5,333 bases of DNA from Atribacterota bacterium (GTDB lineage Bacteria > Atribacterota > Phoenicimicrobiia > Phoenicimicrobiales > Phoenicimicrobiaceae), in NCBI GenBank assembly GCA_030666935.1, contig DAOUWX010000143.1, forward strand, positions 1-5,333. The letters run 5' to 3'. How positions within the stretch are numbered: position 1 is the first letter of the stretch; every line of letters starts with the position of its first letter. Under the pieces are notes generated by a model. The model made no database searches and was not told where the DNA came from. It saw only the letters and a list, made by a program, of their open reading frames with translations. Positions 1 to 5,333 of the stretch are shown here, piece by piece. The position numbers were made by a program, and so were the translations under genes.

Positions 1-21
1 ATATTTTTAAAACTTAGTTAT

Positions 22-51
22 TATATAATTTTCTTTTTATTGCTCAGTCAA
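22..51 (-). promoter_or_regulatory. Possible promoter reading out of the left edge
   Basis: After the flavoprotein stop codon the minus strand reads TTGACT (51-46), then 18 bases, then TATATA (27-22), continuing as TATAAT at 25-20. It could serve a gene beyond the window. The stretch is very AT-rich and no target gene is visible, so this is a weak call. No terminator hairpin for the flavoprotein gene was seen in these 53 bases. Confidence 0.2.
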
Positions 52-53
52 AA

Positions 54-2570
54 TTATCTTTCTTCTTTTGATTTTTTTACTATTTCAGCAGTTAATGTGC
101 CTGCGGGGCAGACAGATAAACATAGTCCACAGCTGCGGCATAAATCCTGATCTACTTTCATTACAGGAAAATCTAAAGTACGGGCATCATACGGACAAGC
201 TACAACACAACCCTGACAGTTAATACAGCCACATTGTAAACAGCGTTGAACCTCTTTCCTGGCCGTATCTTCTTCTAAGCCCATTTCCACTTCGTCAAAA
301 CTAAGAATCCTTTCTTTAAGAGATAATAATTTTGTTTCTTCCCGTGATATATAATCATTATCTATTGCTCCAAAGTGCTTACATTTTACTTCTTCTTTCT
401 CTGGTAATTTTTCTTTCCCCTGTAAGTATATATTTATCTCCTCTGCCACTTTCTTACCATCGGCAATAGATTGAATAACCGTCCCTGGCCTCTTAACACA
501 ATCACCTATAGTATAAACACCTTCAATTTTAGTTTCACCTGTTTCTTTATTCTTTATCTCTGGCAAAAATTCAGTATCTATCTCTTGGCCGGCAGCAACT
601 ATAACTACGTCTACCTTTAAAGCTTTGGAGGGTTCCCCGGTGGGTATAGGTCTTCTTCTGCCTGAACTATCTAATTTACCTAATTTTGTAGGTTTATAGT
701 ATAATTTTTCCACATTTTCTTTTCCGGTAATTTTGTCGGGAGCGGCTAAAAATATAAACTTAATTCCTTCTTCTTCAGCGTAATTAATTTCCTCTATAAA
801 AGCAGGCATATCTTCTTTTTCCCGGCGGTAAACTACCGTAACTTTCTTAGCTCCTGATCTCAAGGCAGATCTTGCAGAATCAATTGCCGCATTCCCGCCT
901 CCAATAACTGCTATCTTTTTGCCATTAAAATCAAACTTGTGTCCCAAATTAATATCTCTAAGAAAACTTATTCCGGATAATACTCCTGCAAGATTTTCTC
1001 CGGTAATATTTAATACTGAATCTCTATGTGCACCGGTAGCGATTAAAATACTATCAAAACCCTGCTTTTTTAATTTTTCCCAGGAAATATCCTTACCTAC
1101 TCTTATGCCTGTTTTAATTTCCACTCCCAGATTTTCAATTCTATTAATTTCTTTTTTTAAAATTTCTTTGGGTAGTCTGTAATCAGGAATCCCCACAGCC
1201 ATCATCCCACCAGCCACAGGAAGTGCCTCAAATATTTTAACCTTATATCCTGATTGTGCTAAATAAAAGGCAGAGGTCAATCCTGCAGGTCCGGAACCAA
1301 TAATAGCAATTTTTTTACCATTGTCAGGTTGTATGGGCGGTAAAGGAAGCTCATAATCACAATTTTCTAAAACTTGATCGGCAGCAAACCTTTTTAATAA
1401 TCTAATTTGTAAGGGATCATCAATCGTAGAACGTCGACATTGTTCTTCGCAAGGATGGTCGCATACTCTCCCGCAAATCGCGGGGAAGGGATTGGTTAAA
1501 CTAATAGTTTTGTAAGCGCCTGCATAATCGCCCTTTCTAATCTTATCTAAATATAGCGGGACATTTACTCCCGCCGGACAGGCAATCTGACAGGGTGCAT
1601 AATCAGGTTCGTAATTAAATTCCAATTTGCCAAATCTTTCTTTCTTGGGGAAATTGGGCAAAGCTGCCCCCTTTACAGCAGAAATTGAATTATAGCCTAA
1701 TCCTGCCAACAATACAGAGGTGCTATTACATAGTTTAGTAAATTCTTCAATACCTCTAAGGATTGCAATAGAACATACCCCAACGGTACCGGCACCTATC
1801 ATTAAATATTCAATAGCATCTTCTGCGCAAGTTACTCCACCAATTCCCATTAAATTATTACAACCATTACGGGCAATCTCCGAAACAATCCTCAGGGCAA
1901 TCGGTCTAATGGCTCCACCGGACAACCACCCATAACCATCAGCACTAAACATCTCCGGTCTTGCTTCTTTAATATTAATCTTTAAGGTAGGACCAATAGA
2001 ATCAATGGCTGATATAGCATCAGCTCCGGCTTCCAAACATTTTTTAGCAGTACCTACCGGATCTGGCCAATTCCCACTCATCTTACAAATTAGCGGAATA
2101 GATACTCTATTTTTTGCAGCTTCAAGCATTGGCAGTAGAGTATCTTCTGTATAAGATACCAACTCGATAAAATCTGCCCCTGCTTTTTCACAATCTTCAA
2201 CCAAGGCTTCGGCTTCTGGTAAAGTATGGCCCACACTGGCAATAACTACAGCTCCGGCTTCTTTGGCCATAGGAATCTCTCTTTTAAACCAGAGATCTGC
2301 TTCGCTATCCGCCCACTTTTCACAGTTAATCAAGGAATCTTTATTTATCTTGCTTATGTGTGCAACAGAATTCACAGCTGCTTTTAATCTTATTGTTTTA
2401 GTGACTACTGCTCCTGCCCCTGCTCGATGAGCTTTAATTAATCCTTCTGCGGCATAAGAAAGAGGACCGGAAGACAAAATAAAGGGACTTTGTAATTTTA
2501 CTCCACATAATTCTGTAGAGATATCTGTCTTATTTAAATTTTTATTTTTCTCCAATTGTTGCACCCCCAT
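54..2570 (-). CDS. FMN (PreA/DPD-like) - GltD/PreT-like FAD-NAD(P)H - 2[4Fe-4S] ferredoxin fusion oxidoreductase
   Basis: Three modules are visible in 838 residues. Residues 16-305 match the FMN barrel of dihydropyrimidine dehydrogenase: K58, N82, K163, GGAIRPIALR (218-227), GIGGV (242-246) and VCS (265-267). Residues 320-715 are GltD/PreT-like: cysteines 327, 331, 366, 370, 374 and 378 for Fe-S, the FAD turn GSGPAG (425-430) with E448, the NAD(P) turn GGGNAAID (557-564) with YRR (581-583), and the second FAD motif IGD (688-690). Residues 777-821 carry CLQC followed by two CxxCxxCxxxCP motifs (782-792 and 811-821). NAD(P)H would reduce FAD, electrons would pass through Fe-S to FMN, and FMN would reduce a substrate; the reverse direction or exchange with ferredoxin is possible. 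It resembles PreTA and YgfK-type proteins, but its order is FMN first, unlike mammalian DPD. The pyrimidine-binding loop is lost: the NxSC motif is VSYT (138-141) and the NT pair is DS (190-191), so uracil reduction is unlikely. The start has AGGTGA six bases upstream, and homology begins at about residue 16. It is the last gene visible in the unit. Confidence 0.85.
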   Translation of the reverse strand: MGVQQLEKNKNLNKTDISTELCGVKLQSPFILSSGPLSYAAEGLIKAHRAGAGAVVTKTIRLKAAVNSVAHISKINKDSLINCEKWADSEADLWFKREIPMAKEAGAVVIASVGHTLPEAEALVEDCEKAGADFIELVSYTEDTLLPMLEAAKNRVSIPLICKMSGNWPDPVGTAKKCLEAGADAISAIDSIGPTLKINIKEARPEMFSADGYGWLSGGAIRPIALRIVSEIARNGCNNLMGIGGVTCAEDAIEYLMIGAGTVGVCSIAILRGIEEFTKLCNSTSVLLAGLGYNSISAVKGAALPNFPKKERFGKLEFNYEPDYAPCQIACPAGVNVPLYLDKIRKGDYAGAYKTISLTNPFPAICGRVCDHPCEEQCRRSTIDDPLQIRLLKRFAADQVLENCDYELPLPPIQPDNGKKIAIIGSGPAGLTSAFYLAQSGYKVKIFEALPVAGGMMAVGIPDYRLPKEILKKEINRIENLGVEIKTGIRVGKDISWEKLKKQGFDSILIATGAHRDSVLNITGENLAGVLSGISFLRDINLGHKFDFNGKKIAVIGGGNAAIDSARSALRSGAKKVTVVYRREKEDMPAFIEEINYAEEEGIKFIFLAAPDKITGKENVEKLYYKPTKLGKLDSSGRRRPIPTGEPSKALKVDVVIVAAGQEIDTEFLPEIKNKETGETKIEGVYTIGDCVKRPGTVIQSIADGKKVAEEINIYLQGKEKLPEKEEVKCKHFGAIDNDYISREETKLLSLKERILSFDEVEMGLEEDTARKEVQRCLQCGCINCQGCVVACPYDARTLDFPVMKVDQDLCRSCGLCLSVCPAGTLTAEIVKKSKEER

Positions 2571-2581
2571 AAATTATCACC

Positions 2582-2595
2582 TGTAATTGATTACA
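2582..2595. promoter_or_regulatory. Small dyad overlapping the ribosome binding site of the flavoprotein gene
   Basis: TGTAAT and ATTACA flank two bases. On the minus strand the right arm ends at the first base of the AGGTGA ribosome site (2582-2577), which is six bases before the ATG at 2570. The arms could be an operator half-site pair or a weak hairpin near the ribosome site. Six-base AT-rich arms arise often by chance in DNA of this composition, and no second copy was found upstream of the other genes. Confidence 0.2.
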
Positions 2596-2643
2596 TATTT
2601 ATTAATTGAAATATAGGTCTTTTAATTTGGATATTTTTATAAT

Positions 2644-3957
2644 TTAATTTAATTTCCAAAATTTTTCCGCAGCAACTCTAATTTCCGCTTTAGTCTTTTC
2701 TTCATCAATAGTTAACAGCTCTCCGTTCTTTAAAACAAATTTGCCGTCTATCATTACATCGGTAATATCGTTTGGATTACGAAATAAAATAAGCTGGTCA
2801 TAAATATTTTTTGAATTAATGGGTGTGGGAGCATCTATATTAATAGCAATTAAATCTGCTAAACAGCCAACTTCAATACGACCTATATCATCTCTACTCA
2901 AAGCTTTTGCTCCTCCATTAGTTGCCATTTTATATACGTCTTTAGCGGGCATAATCATAGGATTTTTATGATAAGCCTTATGGATTAAAAAAGCTCCGCG
3001 CATAACTTCAAAAAAATTATTGATATAACCGTCTGTTCCCAAACCTGTTTTGATACCTTTTGCTAAAAGAGCAGGAATAGGTGCTATTCCTCCCCCCACC
3101 TCACAATTAGATAAAGGCATATGAACTAATCTTACCCCTTTTTTGTCTAAAATATTTATTTCATCAGATTCTAATTGCACGCCCTGGGAAGCAAGCACGT
3201 TCGGTCCTAAAAAATTTAATTCATTATAAACTTCCACTGGACGTTTACCATATTTCTCTAAAGACCAATTTGGCTCATAAACGCTTTCTGATAAATGCAT
3301 ATGGATATCACATCCTAATTCATCAGCTATTTTTTTAGCTTGAATTAAATGTTCCTTATCTGCGGTAAAAAGAGTATGTACTGACATCATTCCTTGGACT
3401 AAATTACCCGACTTATTATTTTTTCTAATAAAATCGGCATTTTCTTTCAGGCCTAATTCTCCATTTTCTTTATTTATTCTCTGGCATGCTTCAAAAGAAA
3501 TAATTCCCCTTATACCTGCTTTGTGAATTATCTTAGCCTCGATATCTAATGCACCGGGTATCGTATTAGGTCCTTCTAAAACATCCATAAAAGTAGTAAT
3601 TCCGCTTTTAATCATTTCCACACAAGCCCATCCGGTAGTTATCTCTACTAATCGATGGTCAAGGCGATTTTCTACACAGGGCCACCAGAAATCTTCTAAA
3701 AAACTTGAAAAATCATCAACAAACGTTTCTACACTGATACCATGTGATAAAACACCATACATATGCATATGTCCGTTGATAAAACCCGGTGCTACAATTT
3801 TATTTTTAAAATTAATTATTTCATCATCGTGTTTTATCTTAATATTTTCATTGGGAGCAACTTCGACTATTCTGTTATTTTCTATCCTTACTCCCCAATT
3901 TGACTTTAAACCATCTTCTAACAGCAAATAATCACTCTTAATTACTGTATCTGCCAT
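2644..3957 (-). CDS. SsnA-like aminohydrolase, amidohydrolase superfamily (cytosine deaminase/chlorohydrolase branch)
   Basis: Members of this branch are cytoplasmic Zn or Fe enzymes that deaminate or dechlorinate N-heterocycles (guanine, S-adenosylhomocysteine, triazines). The 437-residue protein has the expected length and order: an N-terminal beta-sandwich strand region, GFINGHMHMYG (58-68) with metal ligands H63 and H65, SGITTF (118-123), H194, HMHLSES (219-225) with ligand H221 and acid E224, GLGTDGY (305-311) with ligand D309, and the closing ADLIAI strand (367-372). The WW pair at 91-92, the YG after HxH, the ENADFIRK helix and the GLGTDGY block resemble SsnA, the putative aminohydrolase of anaerobic purine clusters, more than MtaD or guanine deaminase. 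Oddly, the usual A-x-H-C-V-H-L block is ASQGVQL (256-262). Gln258 replaces the His that helps activate water, so ordinary deaminase activity is doubtful. The ATG has AGGGG (3970-3966) eight bases upstream. The flavoprotein gene follows after 73 bp. Confidence 0.82.
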   Translation of the reverse strand: MADTVIKSDYLLLEDGLKSNWGVRIENNRIVEVAPNENIKIKHDDEIINFKNKIVAPGFINGHMHMYGVLSHGISVETFVDDFSSFLEDFWWPCVENRLDHRLVEITTGWACVEMIKSGITTFMDVLEGPNTIPGALDIEAKIIHKAGIRGIISFEACQRINKENGELGLKENADFIRKNNKSGNLVQGMMSVHTLFTADKEHLIQAKKIADELGCDIHMHLSESVYEPNWSLEKYGKRPVEVYNELNFLGPNVLASQGVQLESDEINILDKKGVRLVHMPLSNCEVGGGIAPIPALLAKGIKTGLGTDGYINNFFEVMRGAFLIHKAYHKNPMIMPAKDVYKMATNGGAKALSRDDIGRIEVGCLADLIAINIDAPTPINSKNIYDQLILFRNPNDITDVMIDGKFVLKNGELLTIDEEKTKAEIRVAAEKFWKLN

Positions 3958-4024
3958 GATATTTACCCCTGTACCTTTAATTTAACTTACTCCGTCATTT
4001 AAATCAATCCTTAATAATTTCCTT

Positions 4025-4037
4025 AATGCCAGGCATT
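4025..4037. repeat. Short perfect inverted repeat between the Mch-like and amidohydrolase genes
   Basis: AATGCC and GGCATT flank a single A, which would allow a 5-bp stem with a three-base loop in RNA. It sits in the 90-bp gap, 10 bp after the Mch-like stop codon. On the plus strand it runs into six T's (4036-4041), as in an intrinsic terminator, but no gene on that strand would use it. On the coding (minus) strand no U-tract follows, so it does not look like a terminator of the operon. It could be a weak RNA hairpin at the end of the first cistron, or chance. Confidence 0.3.
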
Positions 4038-4047
4038 TTTTAAAACT

Positions 4048-5007
4048 TTATAAACATTCTAAAAGCATTTTCTGGTCATTTTTTCCGTATACAAAAGTAT
4101 TTCCCGTAAAACTATTATAGAAATTTACTTTAGTAACATTATGACAAAACTCGGTCATATTAAAAATATTTCCTCCGGCTTCTTCTAACAGCTTACCAAA
4201 AGGAATACCGTATTGTTTTGTAGTCTTTGGCGATAAAGTAATATTCTCGAGAATTCTTACAATATCCTCATCTTTACAATTCACTACAAAACCGGCAGTA
4301 CCTCCATAATAAATATAGGTGTTTGCTCTTATCATTGCTGTATATTCGTCTTTAGAAATTGGCGGAAGAGGAGCTTTGCCCCAGGCAGAAATTACATTAT
4401 TTACGTCAAAACCCAATTCATGTAAACGCCACATTGAAGTCTCTAAAGTTCGTGCAATAACATTAACCAGACCAACTAAACTTCCCGTAGGTGCTACTAA
4501 AACAAAAACACCTTTTGGTTCAATTTTGCATTTTTTAGCAATATAAGCAGTGAGTTCCTCGCTGGGCAATACCTTATCCTGGAGAACCACTACCACTTTT
4601 TCACTTTTATCCTGATAAGAAAACGATTTAGCAAATCGATCTTTCTTTATAATTGCTCTAACCGGTCCGGAGATTAGAGGGACTATCCCCGCATCATTCT
4701 TAAATTCAGGAAGTGCCCAGCCAGAAAGCTGACAACTCAAACAAGCAATGACCGGTTTATCCGCATAAATATTTACCTGGGGTAATTCTAATTCTCCCAA
4801 GTGATAAATACTATAACTCAACCCTCCTAATCCACCCATGGTTATTTCAGTTAAATATTGAGCTGCTTTCCAACCACCGGGATAGTTTATCCCCATATCA
4901 ATAACTGTTGAACCATTTTTAAGCAACATAACCCCTACATTTAAAACTTCCTTATTCTCAATAATTTTCTTTACTATCTTCATTGCTTCTTTATTTACGC
5001 TGAGCAT
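4048..5007 (-). CDS. Divergent methenyltetrahydromethanopterin cyclohydrolase (Mch) family protein
   Basis: Canonical Mch hydrolyses the cyclic amidinium of methenyl-tetrahydromethanopterin to formyl-tetrahydromethanopterin in the cytoplasm, in methanogenic or methylotrophic C1 metabolism. This 319-residue protein matches the usual length (about 315-320) and aligns end to end from memory with archaeal Mch: a SVN start, STVIDMG (33-39), MGGLG (57-61), Q93 and GW (96-97), SGPxRA (113-118), VAPTGS (171-176), GFD (199-201), YGG (234-236), YGIPF (266-270) and a closing TG (301-302). R186 and E189 have the R-x-x-E spacing of the pair I recall as catalytic (R183/E186) in Archaeoglobus fulgidus Mch. 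Several family blocks are changed: GGFEAG is GGWKAA (44-49), GRTND is IRANT (226-230), and FAPA is FCHN (287-290). The family is therefore secure, but the pterin substrate is not. It is probably a paralogue acting on a related pterin or another cyclic amidine. No other methanopterin gene is in the window. The next gene follows after 90 bp on the same strand. Confidence 0.85.
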   Translation of the reverse strand: MLSVNKEAMKIVKKIIENKEVLNVGVMLLKNGSTVIDMGINYPGGWKAAQYLTEITMGGLGGLSYSIYHLGELELPQVNIYADKPVIACLSCQLSGWALPEFKNDAGIVPLISGPVRAIIKKDRFAKSFSYQDKSEKVVVVLQDKVLPSEELTAYIAKKCKIEPKGVFVLVAPTGSLVGLVNVIARTLETSMWRLHELGFDVNNVISAWGKAPLPPISKDEYTAMIRANTYIYYGGTAGFVVNCKDEDIVRILENITLSPKTTKQYGIPFGKLLEEAGGNIFNMTEFCHNVTKVNFYNSFTGNTFVYGKNDQKMLLECL

Positions 5008-5015
5008 TTAATTAT

Positions 5016-5022
5016 CTCCTTT
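5016..5022 (-). promoter_or_regulatory. Ribosome binding site deciding the start of the Mch-like gene
   Basis: The minus strand reads AAAGGAG, eight bases before the ATG at 5007-5005. An in-frame TAA (5010-5008) directly precedes that ATG, so the protein cannot begin further upstream. The next in-frame ATG is codon 9, which would leave the ribosome site too far away. The start is therefore well fixed. Confidence 0.8.
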
Positions 5023-5048
5023 CATCCGATTAAATACTTTTTAAATTA

Positions 5049-5076
5049 AATGTAGACACTATTCGAAATGATTCAA
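5049..5076 (-). promoter_or_regulatory. Tentative sigma-70-like promoter for the Mch-like gene
   Basis: On the minus strand TTGAAT (5076-5071) is followed after 16 bases by TACATT (5054-5049). These match four of six bases each of the -35 and -10 consensus, and the pair would start transcription near 5042, about 35 bases before the ATG. It lies in the 206-bp gap, the largest in the window and the only one roomy enough for an obvious promoter. The whole gap is AT-rich, so chance matches are easy, and an archaeal TATA element could equally be drawn here. No riboswitch-like fold or terminator for the upstream gene was recognised in the gap. Confidence 0.25.
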
Positions 5077-5213
5077 ATAAAATTATAAATTAATATTTTT
5101 ACTATTTGTTTGTAATTTTTAGTCTTAGAATAATGTTCCGATTATTACGTCTTTAGAGGTGTAGTATTTACATGAATAGATTAGTGACTGTTTCAGTTTG
5201 CGGAAATTGCCTT

Positions 5214-5333
5214 TTATTTCCCGTTTTTTTTAATAAATCTCTGAGGTGTATAATTTGAAACATCATATGATGTACTGCCTTTTGAATAGACTTCTTGTAC
5301 CATTTGACCAATGGCTGAAGAAATACAAACAGC
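5214..5333 (-). CDS. C-terminal fragment of a probable FAD-dependent (DAO/sarcosine-oxidase-like) oxidoreductase, partial
   Basis: An open frame enters from the right edge of the window and ends at a TAA at 5216-5214, giving 39 residues without their start. The tail reads as a helix with a small-residue opening (SSAIGQMVQEVY), then a Gly-Ser turn, then an Asp-containing stretch ending TPQRF before a basic end. This pattern, a helix after the FAD-contacting glycine turn followed by D-[IV]-S-x-[FY]-x-P-x-RF, is how many DAO-family enzymes (glycine oxidase, sarcosine oxidase beta subunit, dimethylglycine dehydrogenase) end. Those enzymes oxidise secondary or tertiary amines to imines with FAD. 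Only the tail is visible, so the substrate cannot be named and another Rossmann-type FAD enzyme is possible. The gene is co-directional with the Mch-like gene, 206 bp upstream of it. That coding sequence runs here is well supported by the frame and motif; the family call is moderate. Confidence 0.5.
   Translation of the reverse strand, partial: AVCISSAIGQMVQEVYSKGSTSYDVSNYTPQRFIKKNGK

Noticed and set aside
919..1182. 87-codon plus-strand open frame
   Set aside because: It lies wholly inside the flavoprotein gene, on the opposite strand. It has no recognisable motif, and the minus-strand frame carries clear FAD and NAD(P) motifs over the same bases.
1720..1935. 71-codon plus-strand open frame
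   Set aside because: It is antisense to the conserved FMN domain and has low-complexity, family-free sequence, so it is a shadow frame.
54..2570. Calling the fusion a standard NAD(P)H dihydropyrimidine dehydrogenase (preTA)
   Set aside because: The catalytic Cys loop and the pyrimidine-binding Asn/Thr residues are replaced and the module order differs, so the name would overstate the function.
4025..4041. Intrinsic terminator on the plus strand (inverted repeat plus T6)
   Set aside because: No plus-strand gene precedes it and the stem is very short. It is listed only as a repeat.
4319..4546. 75-codon plus-strand open frame
   Set aside because: It is antisense to the conserved centre of the Mch-like gene (the VAPTGS and R-x-x-E region) and has no motif of its own.
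4048..5007. Taking the Mch-like gene as proof of a methanogen or methylotroph
   Set aside because: Key family blocks are altered and no other methanopterin gene is present in the window.
5008..5025. Five-codon ATG-to-TAA frame (MKGDN) ending just before the Mch-like ATG, possible leader peptide
   Set aside because: It contains the ribosome site itself, has no ribosome site of its own and encodes nothing suggestive of attenuation. Chance is the simpler reading.
5134..5152. Inverted repeat AATAAT / ATTATT in the 206-bp gap, possible terminator of the upstream gene
   Set aside because: The stem is only six A-T pairs with no following U-tract on the minus strand, too weak for an intrinsic terminator.
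5261..5272. Perfect 12-bp palindrome CATCATATGATG
   Set aside because: It falls inside the partial oxidoreductase coding tail and is explained by its codons. No second copy or operator context was seen.

Overview
The window is AT-rich DNA (by eye a little over one third G+C). All recognisable genes lie on the minus strand, so transcription runs from the right edge (5333) to the left edge (1). It holds the last 39 codons of one gene and three complete genes, each with its own Shine-Dalgarno sequence and separated by 206, 90 and 73 bp. The strong purine-rich ribosome sites, Fe-S-rich flavoenzymes and low G+C suggest an anaerobic bacterium of clostridial or candidate-phylum type. An archaeon cannot be excluded, because the Mch family is most common there. 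No rRNA, tRNA, transposase, CRISPR array or clear intrinsic terminator was seen.

In transcription order: (1) 5333-5214, the C-terminal tail of a probable FAD-dependent DAO-type (glycine/sarcosine-oxidase-like) oxidoreductase, cut by the window edge. (2) 5007-4048, a full-length but divergent member of the methenyltetrahydromethanopterin cyclohydrolase (Mch) family. (3) 3957-2644, an SsnA-like member of the amidohydrolase superfamily with most metal-site residues but Gln in place of one catalytic His. (4) 2570-54, an 838-residue fusion of a dihydropyrimidine-dehydrogenase-type FMN domain, a GltD/PreT-like FAD-NAD(P)H module and a 2[4Fe-4S] ferredoxin domain. The non-coding parts are short: a 206-bp gap with a tentative promoter ahead of the Mch-like gene, two small gaps with weak dyads, and 53 bp after the last gene.

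The genes look like one catabolic unit. A PreTA/YgfK-like reductase beside an SsnA-like aminohydrolase recalls the anaerobic purine/N-heterocycle clusters of enterobacteria and clostridia. The Mch-like protein and the amine-oxidase-like tail point to one-carbon or cyclic-amidine chemistry. In all three complete enzymes the fold signature is intact but key active-site positions differ from the named family, which suggests a shared, unusual substrate rather than canonical uracil reduction, guanine-type deamination or methanopterin C1 transfer. That joint role is inference.
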